Shown piece after piece: positions 1 to 7,615 of a DNA stretch of 64,000 bases. Made by a program: the position numbers and the translations under genes. The stretch's first letter is position 1. The number at the start of each line of letters is the position of its first letter. The notes beneath the pieces were generated by a model, which saw nothing but the letters and a program-made list of their open reading frames with translations, ran no database searches and had not been told where the DNA came from. The DNA is from a bacterium (GTDB taxonomy: Bacteria > Vulcanimicrobiota > Xenobia > Xenobiales > JADMJV01), in the NCBI GenBank assembly GCA_018780265.1, contig JADMJV010000040.1, positions 1 to 64,000 on the forward strand. The letters are read 5' to 3'.

Positions 1-54
1 TCAAATAGGGCTTCAAGTCATGGTTTGACCAGCTTATTCCAGGACGGGCCCTAA
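1..54 (+). CDS. Possible 3' end of a gene cut by the window edge
   Basis: Frame 1 is open from the first base and ends with TAA at 52-54, giving a peptide that finishes LFQDGP. The stop lies 8 nt before a perfect intrinsic terminator on the same strand, which is what the end of a real transcription unit looks like. Too little is present to name a product. A near copy of these last codons occurs at 29102-29126. Confidence 0.4.
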   Translation, partial: SNRASSHGLTSLFQDGP

Positions 55-62
55 GCCAATCT

Positions 63-100
63 GATAAGGCCCCGCGCCTGTCGCGGGGCCTTATCTTTTT
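63..100 (+). terminator. Rho-independent terminator
   Basis: A 14-bp perfect inverted repeat (63-76 pairing with 82-95) has a 5-nt loop and a GC-rich core, and is followed by five T at 96-100. It would end the transcript entering from the left edge and insulate the toxin-antitoxin genes downstream. Confidence 0.9.
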
Positions 101-163
101 CAGGGGGGCCGACCTGGATGTCCCCTGTGACTGGCCGGAGTTTTTCGCCTTCCAAAAGCGCGC

Positions 164-185
164 TGCAAGGTGTATATTTTTTGCA
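164..185 (+). promoter_or_regulatory. Possible promoter/operator of the toxin-antitoxin pair
   Basis: Short inverted arms TGCAA (164-168) and TTGCA (181-185) flank a TATATT-like -10 element (about 173-178), 30 nt before the antitoxin ATG. Ribbon-helix-helix antitoxins normally bind such palindromes to autorepress. The arms are only 5 bp, so this is tentative. Confidence 0.3.
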
Positions 186-214
186 TCATTGTTTGACGTA
201 AGAAGGAGAGTGAA

Positions 215-454
215 ATGACTACCAGGCTGAACGTCTCATTAGATGAAGACGAGATGGCGTTGTTAAAGGGAGTTGTGCCCAGCCGTGGACTCAGCTCCTT
301 TGTGAAAGAGGCGGCGCTGGCTCGAGCCCGAGAAGTTCAACGGGAGAGACTGCGCAAACAGATTGTCGAAGCTTACGAAGCCGACCCGGAATACCAACGA
401 GAAGCGGGACGCGCGTGGGATGAAGTCGCTCACACTGGTTGGGACGAACCTTGA
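215..454 (+). CDS. Ribbon-helix-helix antitoxin (MazE/CopG-like)
   Basis: This 79-residue protein begins with a short beta strand (TRLNVSLDEDE) followed by two helices, the layout of ribbon-helix-helix DNA-binding antitoxins. Its charged C-terminal half (about 40-79) would be the toxin-binding tail. AAGGAG at 203-208 is well placed for the ATG. The stop codon overlaps the next gene's TTG start as TTGA, so the two are translationally coupled. Expected role: bind and neutralise the MazF-like toxin and repress its own promoter. The family assignment rests on fold, size and partner. Confidence 0.8.
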   Translation: MTTRLNVSLDEDEMALLKGVVPSRGLSSFVKEAALARAREVQRERLRKQIVEAYEADPEYQREAGRAWDEVAHTGWDEP

Positions 455-789
455 AACGGGGAGAGGTATACCTGGTTCAATTGTCCCCAGCTGTCGGCGC
501 GGAGTTGAAAGATCTACACCCCTGCATCGTAGTTCAATCCGACCTTATCGAACACGAGCTGAGAGCCAGAACAGTGGTGGTTCCGGTCACGAGCCGTGCC
601 CCTAAACGGCCGCTCCCTTTTGTAATTCCACTGAGCCCTCAGGAAGGCGGTTTGACGAAGGAGTCTTTTGCCCAATGCGATCAAGTGACTCGTATCGATA
701 AGAGCCGGGCCGTACGGCGGATGGGGCAAATGAGTCAGACTTCCATGAGTAAAATCAACAAGGCCCTGGCCCTGGTTCTTGAACTTTGA
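451..789 (+). CDS. MazF/PemK-type endoribonuclease toxin
   Basis: The 112-residue protein matches the MazF family along its length: an N-terminal KRGEVYLVQLSP strand, HPCIVVQSD, the TVVVPVTS strand, a GGL turn, a CDQ segment and IDKSR. MazF toxins cleave single-stranded RNA at short motifs, leaving a 2',3'-cyclic phosphate and a 5'-OH. I chose TTG at 451 because it overlaps the antitoxin stop by 4 nt (TTGA); an upstream TTG at 439 would add four residues. All core motifs are intact, so the toxin is probably active. Confidence 0.85.
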   Translation: MKRGEVYLVQLSPAVGAELKDLHPCIVVQSDLIEHELRARTVVVPVTSRAPKRPLPFVIPLSPQEGGLTKESFAQCDQVTRIDKSRAVRRMGQMSQTSMSKINKALALVLEL

Positions 790-1376
790 CCCAACACGAG
801 TTGACTCGCTGTGACCGACGTTGGAGCGCGAGAAATGGATAGTACCCGTCCATGCGAGAGGATGGCTGCAACCCCCAGCTAACGTCCAGAAGGAACCAGT
901 TCTTGTGGTGGTTCCTCTCGTCGTTCTTGGAGCCAATGGGGTAGCCCAGTTTTCCACTATCGAGCCAGCCAGCTTTGGCCAGCCTTACCTGATACGATTC
1001 ATGCAAATGATCGGGACGGGCCGGCTCGCGGTAGTCAGGAGGATCAGCTTGGGTATCGAGAGCATTGAAATTCGAGTCAATCTCAGCTACGGCGGTGGAC
1101 TCTGTCGGCGCCACGTCGGCGAGACCGCCGAACCAGGAAAAGACATTTTCAAGCTCATCGTCCCATCGGCACCACTGGTATGTAAGGATACCAAGGCTCT
1201 GATGAACTACGAGCTGGACTCCAAGCTGCCGGGCCTGCTGCTCTGCATGGGTAAGGACGAAAGACTGACTACTCTTGGTCTCAGTTCCAGCCGTGCACAC
1301 GCCGGCACTCCGCCCTCCTTCCAGGTTTTGGCGTTGGACCGGAGGAGACTCGCCGATTAGGCCTAATCATTCAATC
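790..1376. other. 587-bp stretch with no recognisable gene
   Basis: Both strands carry open frames here (+ 821-1360 and - 755-1300), but neither translation resembles a family I know, neither has a convincing ribosome binding site, and the minus frame runs into the 3' end of the toxin gene. Low-similarity decayed DNA beside the toxin-antitoxin pair is the simplest reading. I see no inverted repeats, terminator or tRNA. Confidence 0.5.
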
Positions 1377-2312
1377 ATGTCCGCACATGGGGAAATCTTT
1401 CAACAGATGGCCTCGCTGTTGTCCGGCAAGCAACAGATGGCGATTCTGGGGCGACGCAAGAGCGACTGGGAGGTCATGTTCAATACCGGGACAGGGTGGG
1501 AGTTTGCGCCCGGGTCCTTGCGCTTGCGCGTCCTCAAGGAGGCCGAAGCCAAATCGGAAGCGATTGTGGTGATGGACACGGAGAAGGATGATCGTTTTGT
1601 CGACAGCAAGCCGCCTTTTCGCTCCTGTCTCTGCATCCCAATTCTGATTCCTGGTCGTCTACCGGTGATGGTCTTTGCCGAAGAACCAGAAAAGATCATG
1701 TCTTTTAATTTCAACAAGATGCCTGCCTGGGAAGGTCTGGTCAATCGGCTTCGAGACCATCTACCAGAGATCAAGAGTGTCACCAGTGCAGCCAGGAAGT
1801 CCCCCGAGATCAAGAAGGCGGCATCGCCGCCAAGCCTTTCTTTGGCGGAGAGATTTTCCCAGGCCCTTAAACCAGATGGGTCGGATGAAAAGGTTGAGAT
1901 CAACTGGCGTGCCCTGATCACCGTCATCGTGCTTTTGCTCGGCTTCTTTGCGTACATGGTAAAATCGTTCTTGCAGTCTCGCGAAGAAGACAGGCTGAGA
2001 ATGTGCTCAAGCAATCTGGCCACCATCGCCACGGCCGCCCGAATGTATGCCCGGGACAACCACGGTCGTTATCCCAGAACTTTGGACCTGTTGACGGAAA
2101 GGAAGTATTTGGAAAACATGCCTCGCTGCCCGGCCTCCGGGTCCATGACTTATACGGACTACGTCACCAACAGCAAGCCGCCGGCGGTCACGGTTAGTTG
2201 CGTGGGGGGTCACCACCGCAAGCTATTTAAGGGCTCGGGAAGTCCCGAGAGTTTCCCCTTCTACTCCTCCATCGAAGCCTTCGAACAAGCCAAAAAGTCC
2301 AAGCACAAATAG
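1377..2312 (+). CDS. GAF-like / transmembrane / pseudopilin-like protein
   Basis: The 311-residue protein starts at ATG 1377; an open extension upstream to 1275 has no support. Residues about 10-135 look GAF-like (VVMDTEKDD, then SCLCIPI), as in small-molecule sensor domains. One transmembrane helix follows near 182-200 (ITVIVLLLGFFAYMV). The C-terminal 100 residues resemble the periplasmic part of type II pseudopilins: CSSNLATIATAARMYARDN, then a short proline-rich turn, PRCPASG and a Tyr/Thr-rich segment. The same module occurs alone at 60815-61234. A membrane sensor with an extracytoplasmic pilin-like head is inferred; the function is unknown. Confidence 0.6.
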   Translation: MSAHGEIFQQMASLLSGKQQMAILGRRKSDWEVMFNTGTGWEFAPGSLRLRVLKEAEAKSEAIVVMDTEKDDRFVDSKPPFRSCLCIPILIPGRLPVMVFAEEPEKIMSFNFNKMPAWEGLVNRLRDHLPEIKSVTSAARKSPEIKKAASPPSLSLAERFSQALKPDGSDEKVEINWRALITVIVLLLGFFAYMVKSFLQSREEDRLRMCSSNLATIATAARMYARDNHGRYPRTLDLLTERKYLENMPRCPASGSMTYTDYVTNSKPPAVTVSCVGGHHRKLFKGSGSPESFPFYSSIEAFEQAKKSKHK

Positions 2313-2368
2313 CCATGAGGAGAGCTGCCCGGACGGGTATTGCTCAACTTTGAAGCTCTGCCCGAAGG

Positions 2369-3304
2369 TCAGGCATCCGCTTTCTGCTCCAGGGCCGAAA
2401 CGATTTTTTCGCTCTCGACCCAGAGACGCTCGGCCAGAAGTTCGTCTCTTCCCCAAGCCGAGGTTGTGCCCAAGTTGCAGTCCGCCAGATATTGGCCCTG
2501 GTGCTGAGCGGCATCGGGATGAACGGTGACCCAGGTCTGAGTGGCCGCGCCCGCCGGGATGCTTTTCAAAAAGAGAGGGTTGATCCAGCGCAGCAGTTGG
2601 CGGCCTACGCCAGGCAGATGTCGGCCCAGGTTGGTGACGATCACGCCGGGATGAATGGCGTTGGCCAGCCTGCCTGAGTTGGCGAAGCGTTTGGCCAGGG
2701 ACCGGGCCATGAGTAAATTGGCCAGTTTGGATTGGCCATAGGCCTGCCAGGGCGAGTATCCCTTTTCTCCGGAAAGGTTGTCAAACTGGATGCCTTCGGC
2801 GTAGGTGCGGTGATGGGCTCGGCTGCTCACCAGCGTGACCCGACCTTTGTCGCCGAGTTGCTCGAGCAGGCCCGTGATGAGGATGAAATGACCAACGTGG
2901 TTGGTCAGAAATTGCAACTCGCAGCCGTATCTTTGCTCCCAGCGGGGCAGAGCCATGATACCTGCGTTGGCGATAATTCCGTCGAGTAGCCTACCTGTCT
3001 GCTTGACTTGCTCTACGCATTGGCGCACCGAACCAGGCTGGGAAAGGTCACATTCCAGAGGTATGACGGACTGAGCAAAATTCCGGCCGGCTTCGACGGC
3101 CTTGGCCTGGCTGCGCGCCGCCATCAACACCGTGGCCCCGCGTACGGACAGAACGCGGGCGGTTTCGCGCCCAATTCCAGAGTTGGAACCCGTGATTAAG
3201 TAGTTTTTGCCACGCAGGTCCAGACCGGCACTGACTTCCTCGGCGGTCGAGGAGTAGCCAAATCCGCTGGGACCCTTGGGTATAAAGCGACCGTAAAGTG
3301 ACAT
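2369..3304 (-). CDS. Short-chain dehydrogenase/reductase
   Basis: This 311-residue NAD(P)-dependent oxidoreductase has every classical SDR signature: TGSNSGIG cofactor loop (residues 38-45), NAGI (113-116), active-site Ser near 160 and YGQSK (189-193). It is longer than the usual 250-residue SDR, with about 30 residues before the Rossmann fold and a C-terminal extension, like the retinol-dehydrogenase/WW-oxidoreductase-like group. The substrate cannot be told from sequence. It is divergent from the repeat peptide gene at 3415 and appears monocistronic. Confidence 0.88.
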   Translation of the reverse strand: MSLYGRFIPKGPSGFGYSSTAEEVSAGLDLRGKNYLITGSNSGIGRETARVLSVRGATVLMAARSQAKAVEAGRNFAQSVIPLECDLSQPGSVRQCVEQVKQTGRLLDGIIANAGIMALPRWEQRYGCELQFLTNHVGHFILITGLLEQLGDKGRVTLVSSRAHHRTYAEGIQFDNLSGEKGYSPWQAYGQSKLANLLMARSLAKRFANSGRLANAIHPGVIVTNLGRHLPGVGRQLLRWINPLFLKSIPAGAATQTWVTVHPDAAQHQGQYLADCNLGTTSAWGRDELLAERLWVESEKIVSALEQKADA

Positions 3305-3414
3305 CGGTCCTGCTTGGACGATGAGGGGCCGGAGGCCTTTTGGGGTGGCTGTTGAGGAATTATTCAGGGCAGGGGGCTACGATGTGCCGGAAAGAGAATT
3401 CACAGGAGGTTCCC

Positions 3415-3675
3415 ATGATCAACACCAACACTAACATCGCCAAGGCGGCTCCCGCCGCCACTCCGCGTGGTTCGGCCACGACCAGTACCACCGGTGGAGA
3501 CTGCATATCCCGTAGCTGCGCCCAAGATGGCGAATTTTCCGGCGAAATCAGTCGCTGGAAGGCTGCCAGCAGCCGGATCAATCGAGAAGGTGAATGGGTG
3601 ACTCCTTCTCATATCAACCGAGATGGAGAGTGGGTCACCGACCTGCGCATCGATCGCAACGGCGAGTGGTCCTAG
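3415..3675 (+). CDS. Small repeat peptide with double-Gly leader-like N-terminus
   Basis: The 86-residue product starts at ATG 3415, behind a strong AGGAGG (3404-3409). Residues 1-28 are Ala/Thr/Asn-rich and end in Gly-Gly, followed by a two-Cys stretch (DCISRSC). The C-terminus carries three copies of a roughly 12-residue unit, I(N/D)R(E/D/N)GEW, twice extended by VT. The repeat codons differ at synonymous positions, so selection has kept the protein motif and not just a recent DNA duplication. No family is recognised. It could be a secreted or modified peptide precursor, or a small beta-repeat protein; both are inference. Confidence 0.65.
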   Translation: MINTNTNIAKAAPAATPRGSATTSTTGGDCISRSCAQDGEFSGEISRWKAASSRINREGEWVTPSHINRDGEWVTDLRIDRNGEWS

Positions 3676-3762
3676 TGCAGCGTCCGTGAAGTGGTAGCTC
3701 CACTCGTAGGGCGTGGCCGGCTGGAAAAACTGCCGTGAACCAGATCGCTGGTCGAGCGTTAC

Positions 3763-4509
3763 TTAACACATTCGTTCGCGGATAAATTCCGCGTAGCCGT
3801 CGCCCATGGGCAGTTGTTCATCGCAAAAGATCCGTCGGCGGGTGGTAGTGGTGGCGGCCCCGGTCAGGGGGTTGTGGCCGGGCTTCTCATAATGTTGCCA
3901 GTAGAGACCACTGCCGCGGCGCTGCCAGCGGGGGAGGTCGTTGAAATTGATGCCGTGCTGAAAGAGCAGTTCGTTTTTCTGGGCGAAGGATCGGCCTTTG
4001 AGCTGGGCAGTGGCCTTTTTGGCGCTCTGGCCGGCTTGGCGCAGCTTCCAGTAGCACCAGCCATTGAGGCAGCAGCGGCTGGCATCGCTCTGGCGCCAGC
4101 GAAAATACTCCAGTACCTGCTGGCTGCGAGGACCCACCCAGAGTCGGCTGTCGCAATGCACTTCGCACTGAAAATGGAGCGTGAGCGACGAGCTGGCCAG
4201 GCCGGCCGAGAGGGAGACCAGCTTCTCCACCTCACGGTCGAAGAGCCGGCTGTCGCGGGGCAGCAGCAAAGATATTTCGTCGCTTTCGGTGTAGGCGTAC
4301 AGGGCGGAAAATTCGCGCAGCAGGCGTTGGCTGGCTCCCACCATGCCCTCATGAAAACGCGCATCGAACGGCTTTTCAAAGCTGCTTTCGGTGAATTTGG
4401 AAAAGCTGCGCCCGTCGATGCGCAAAATCATCCAGGCGCCGGGTAGCGCCCGCAAGCTGTGGTAGGCCTCCAGCTCGCGCATGGATTTCTCAAAATCATC
4501 AAACTTCAC
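3763..4509 (-). CDS. Thg1-like 3'-5' RNA polymerase (tRNA-His guanylyltransferase family)
   Basis: The 248-residue protein matches the Thg1 catalytic domain. KFDDFEKSMRELE starts the fold, and IDGRSFSKFT (Asp32) and TESDEIS (Asp77-Glu78) supply the metal-binding carboxylates at the spacing of eukaryotic Thg1. A KNELLFQHG-INFNDLP segment follows in the C-terminal half. Family members activate an RNA 5'-monophosphate and add nucleotides in the 3'-5' direction; bacterial Thg1-like proteins mostly repair 5'-truncated tRNAs. Its start overlaps the stop of the kinase at 4506 by 4 nt, so the two are co-translated. Confidence 0.9.
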   Translation of the reverse strand: MKFDDFEKSMRELEAYHSLRALPGAWMILRIDGRSFSKFTESSFEKPFDARFHEGMVGASQRLLREFSALYAYTESDEISLLLPRDSRLFDREVEKLVSLSAGLASSSLTLHFQCEVHCDSRLWVGPRSQQVLEYFRWRQSDASRCCLNGWCYWKLRQAGQSAKKATAQLKGRSFAQKNELLFQHGINFNDLPRWQRRGSGLYWQHYEKPGHNPLTGAATTTTRRRIFCDEQLPMGDGYAEFIRERMC

Positions 4510-4931
4510 GATCGAATCACCTCGACTTCGTCAAATCCTTCCTCGACAGAGGGGGCCACAAAGATCTTGCGCGTGCTAAACAGTCCCACCTCCGGGACGC
4601 GCTGCTTGTCGGGGCGTTGGGCGTTGCGCTCGTCACAGAGAAGAACGGGAGTGTCCAGATAGACGGCCCGAACCCGGGCGCCAAAGCGGTGTGCAATCTC
4701 GATGAGGGGAGCGCGGTCCTGGCAAGAGGCATTGGTATTGTCCACCACCACTGACCGGCCCCGCTCCAGGGCCTCCTGGATCAGGCGCATTTGACGGCGT
4801 TGCGGGCGCCCGTTGTTGCGCAGCCGATCCTTGCTTACGACCTCATGACTGAGGCCGAATACGCGGGCGCAGTAGGTGCTTTTTCCCGCAGCCTGCAGGC
4901 CCACCATCACAACTACTTCCTGGTCCGCCAT
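4506..4931 (-). CDS. P-loop kinase, polynucleotide-kinase-like
   Basis: A 141-residue AAA_33/PNK-type kinase. The Walker A loop is GLQAAGKST (residues 11-19), followed by the SKDRLRNNG segment, a VVVDNTNAS strand-loop near 62-70 typical of T4-Pnkp-like kinases, and a YLDTP strand. No phosphatase domain is attached. The gene is first in a two-gene operon with the Thg1-like polymerase, which needs a 5'-phosphate on its RNA substrate. A 5'-OH RNA kinase is therefore the most economical prediction; a small-molecule kinase remains possible. Confidence 0.8.
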   Translation of the reverse strand: MADQEVVVMVGLQAAGKSTYCARVFGLSHEVVSKDRLRNNGRPQRRQMRLIQEALERGRSVVVDNTNASCQDRAPLIEIAHRFGARVRAVYLDTPVLLCDERNAQRPDKQRVPEVGLFSTRKIFVAPSVEEGFDEVEVIRS

Positions 4932-4992
4932 TTCGATGCCTATGATATCCGGGTTTCAGCCTTGTTTCAGGAGAGTGCGTCATAGTCGAACC

Positions 4993-5640
4993 ATGCAGGT
5001 CACCCTTCAGCGGCCAGTGCCCCTCCGCCTCACTCCTTATGCTCCGGTAACGCGGGAGGGGGCCAAGGCCGATGTGTTTACTGCTGGCGGCGATTCGGTG
5101 GCCTGGAGCGATTTCGCACTGGGTCGGCACAAGCCAGGCACCGGTTACTCGTACTTTCAGGGCAGTCAGACCGAATTGCTGGGCCTGGTTCAAGAAAACT
5201 GGGAGCAACGGCGACCGGGAGTGGGTCGCACAACCCTGGACGAAGTGGTGGCCGTGCCAATGCCTTCGGCTCGTTTCATGACCACCACCATTGCCGTCGA
5301 CTCGACCACCGAGTTAATGGCTCTGGAATATCGTCGCCGCGACGGGGAGGAACCCTACGTGCGGGTGACCGCCAACGGGGAGGCCCAGCCGGCCCAATTC
5401 GCTCAGGTGATTCTTTACTCGAAAGACACGCTGGCCAAGAACGACGAGCGCTCGCGTATGACCGACTGGGAAATCGTCACCATCATCGCCAGTCCGGTGG
5501 AAAATGAACCGATGGACCCCGTGACCATGATGCGCAACATGCGCGGCAAGGCCGGGGGCACCCAGGTCAACTACACGGCCGATCAACTGCTCGACTCCAT
5601 CGACTTCTGGTCCCGTCACAGCAAGCTGCAGCCGAAATAG
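4993..5640 (+). CDS. DUF3228 family protein
   Basis: The 215-residue protein starts at ATG 4993 (MQVTLQRP); in-frame sequence before it is antisense to the kinase gene. It carries the conserved landmarks of DUF3228 as I know them: a VQENWEQRRPG helix, VAVPMP, GEEPYVRV, VILYSKDTLA, DWEIVTIIASP, NEPMDPVTMMRN and a GGT turn near the C-terminus. The family has no assigned biochemical role. It is divergent from the kinase/Thg1 operon with about 60 bp between starts, so the two units may share a regulatory region. Confidence 0.8.
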   Translation: MQVTLQRPVPLRLTPYAPVTREGAKADVFTAGGDSVAWSDFALGRHKPGTGYSYFQGSQTELLGLVQENWEQRRPGVGRTTLDEVVAVPMPSARFMTTTIAVDSTTELMALEYRRRDGEEPYVRVTANGEAQPAQFAQVILYSKDTLAKNDERSRMTDWEIVTIIASPVENEPMDPVTMMRNMRGKAGGTQVNYTADQLLDSIDFWSRHSKLQPK

Positions 5641-5757
5641 TTGCGTAGGGGTGACTAATCTGTCATCTTAGAACCGCTGCTTCTCGGGTGGCCTTGAGAC
5701 TCCCGAGCCAGCCCCACGGCGTCGCACTTTGCAGGTGGGTCCTTGGAGGCTACTGGT

Positions 5758-6276
5758 CTAAAGGAGTGGCGCAAAGGGCGCGGCGGCCAGTGCCAGAGCA
5801 CCTACTGCCAAAGCACCCGGAAGTCCGAAGGCGACAGCCCCGATAGCGGCCGGCACGCTGAGAACAACGGCGGCGTTGGTGGCCAGGTTGGCATAGAATA
5901 GCCGATTTGTTTTGGGGTCCTGGTAGTCCACATCGTCAGGGGTGCCTGCTTCGGCCGGCATCGTATTAGACCAGTTGAAGATTTTGCTCTCAAAGGTCTT
6001 GTTGGTCATGATCGCATCACCGCCAGCGGTGAGGGTAAAGATCTGGAGACCTTTGAGAGCGCCCAGGGCGGGAGCTCCCACAACTCCACCGGCCAGGGTG
6101 CCGATGCCAGCGAAGAGTCCGGCTCCGGCGGCATAAACCCAACCATCTTCTTTGAGTTCGGCCTTGGCTTTGGTGTAAAGATCCTCGATGGTGTCCAGAG
6201 GGCCAGAAGTAGCCTTGGGATTGACCCCAGAAATACGTGCCTGAGGTGACGTGGGCGGCTTGGCTTGGATTTGCAT
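5758..6276 (-). CDS. Small membrane protein with MQIQ-type N-terminus
   Basis: This 172-residue protein has a Pro/Ser/Thr-rich N-terminus beginning MQIQAKPP, a charged segment near 28-45, and two hydrophobic Gly/Ala-rich blocks (about 48-85 and 130-172) that look like paired membrane hairpins. AGGGAG lies 9 nt before the ATG. No family is recognised. The opening residues resemble those of 9245-10255 (MKIQASP), 10303-10797 (MQIST) and adenylate kinase (MKISSL), so a shared N-terminal signal is possible. Confidence 0.6.
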   Translation of the reverse strand: MQIQAKPPTSPQARISGVNPKATSGPLDTIEDLYTKAKAELKEDGWVYAAGAGLFAGIGTLAGGVVGAPALGALKGLQIFTLTAGGDAIMTNKTFESKIFNWSNTMPAEAGTPDDVDYQDPKTNRLFYANLATNAAVVLSVPAAIGAVAFGLPGALAVGALALAAAPFAPLL

Positions 6277-6384
6277 GATTGGTTACTCCCTAGTGGCGTG
6301 TGAGGTTACTCAGTAAAGGTAGGGCACGAGTCTTAGGAAGCCGTGATAGCTTCGTGAAATGTCCTGCCGGTTGGGGTCCGTGGT

Positions 6385-7575
6385 ATGTCCAAACGGACAA
6401 CTCGTGTGCGAAACCAGGTGAGGGGGGCTCACCTGGCCAACCTCGTGCCCATGGAAGTGACCCAAATCGATTGGCGTCTTGGAGTCGAGATTGAGCTTTT
6501 GGCGCCTCCGGGCAAAACCCGACAGGATCTGGCCATGGCCATCGCCGCTGCCCACCGAGGGTCGGTACGCCGTTTCTTTCATCCCCAGTCCGAACCCAGC
6601 CTGGTTCCGGGCACCCCGGTCTTTCACAATCTGACGCTGGGTTTTGAGGTTCTCAACGCCGACCACAACTGGGTGGCCAGTTGCGTGGATGACCTGACCC
6701 TGCGAGAAGACCTGGCCCGCGACACACCGCCGCGGCCCGGCTGGTACCGGATTATCAGCGACGACGAGCGACTGCTTCGCTTGATCCAGCAGCAGGCCAG
6801 CGCCCAGCAGCCCGGTGAGCGGGTGCTGGATCCCATCGCTACACTTTTTGGCACGCGGGCCTGCCCCGGTCCCGGAGGGATGGTACGTGTCAATGACCGG
6901 GGCGGAGCCTCCGTTGCCATCGCCGCCCCCCTGCCCGGGGAACGTGAACGACCCTGCGAATTGATCACCGCACCGCTGCAGGACCGACACCATCAGCAGT
7001 TGGAGGAGTTGCTGACTCTGGCTCGGTCGCTGGGCTTTGTGGCCCCCGTGGAAGGGGCGACCCACCTGCACTTTGACGCCACCTCCTTGCGGACGGCCGG
7101 CGCTATGGCCAATTTGATCCAGATTTTGTGGACCTATGGGGCTACCCTCAAGCAGGTCATAGGGACCAATCCCCGCTGTCGTCGACTGGGTGCCTGGCCC
7201 GCGGAATTGCATGTAGCCGTGACGCAAGCCAATTTTCGCAGGCTGCCATGGGATGAGGCTCAGGCCCAATTGCAGGCCGTCAAGCTGACCAAATTCTGTG
7301 ACTTCAATCTGGTCAACTGCCTGCGCAACGTGCCCGACCGCAATACTATTGAGGTGCGGGTGCTGCCGGTCTGGCTAGAAAGCCAACCCCTGCTGGAGGC
7401 TGCCAGCCTGTTTGTGGCCATCCTGCGCCGCGCTACGGAGCCCAAACCGGTTTCTCCCCAGCCCCCGAAAGAAGCCACCTTGCAGAGCCTCAAAGCCCTC
7501 CTGAACAGTCTGCCCCTGTCTACTGCGCAGAGGAGTCGGTGGATCAAGGCCCGGGCAGGGATCCCCGGCTATTAG
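6385..7575 (+). CDS. Amidoligase-like protein (ATP-dependent COOH-NH2 ligase type)
   Basis: The 396-residue protein resembles the amidoligase_2 family (relatives of glutamine synthetase and GCS-type ligases). Visible are a first strand LGVEIELLAPPG, LGFEVLNADHNW followed by CVDDLTL, a CELITAPL strand, HLHFDATSLR, and a late EVRVLPVWLE strand. Such enzymes are predicted to join a carboxylate to an amine on peptides or cell-wall components. ATG 6451 just before the fold is an alternative start. It stands alone between unrelated genes, although DUF4105-like putative cysteine hydrolases lie 2-3 kb away. Confidence 0.72.
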   Translation: MSKRTTRVRNQVRGAHLANLVPMEVTQIDWRLGVEIELLAPPGKTRQDLAMAIAAAHRGSVRRFFHPQSEPSLVPGTPVFHNLTLGFEVLNADHNWVASCVDDLTLREDLARDTPPRPGWYRIISDDERLLRLIQQQASAQQPGERVLDPIATLFGTRACPGPGGMVRVNDRGGASVAIAAPLPGERERPCELITAPLQDRHHQQLEELLTLARSLGFVAPVEGATHLHFDATSLRTAGAMANLIQILWTYGATLKQVIGTNPRCRRLGAWPAELHVAVTQANFRRLPWDEAQAQLQAVKLTKFCDFNLVNCLRNVPDRNTIEVRVLPVWLESQPLLEAASLFVAILRRATEPKPVSPQPPKEATLQSLKALLNSLPLSTAQRSRWIKARAGIPGY

Positions 7576-7615
7576 TCGCACTTCAGGCCCATCAAGGCAC
7601 CTGCGGGGGGTAACG

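Noticed and set aside
514..957. Minus-strand frame of 147 codons over the toxin-antitoxin genes
   Set aside because: It is antisense to the intact MazF-like gene and its translation has no structure resembling a protein family.
821..1300. Competing open frames on both strands downstream of the toxin gene
   Set aside because: Neither has a ribosome binding site or a recognisable domain, so I did not call a gene, only a non-coding stretch.
3814..4446. Plus-strand 210-codon frame over the Thg1-like gene
   Set aside because: Antisense shadow with Ala/Gly-rich content; the minus frame matches Thg1 motifs throughout.
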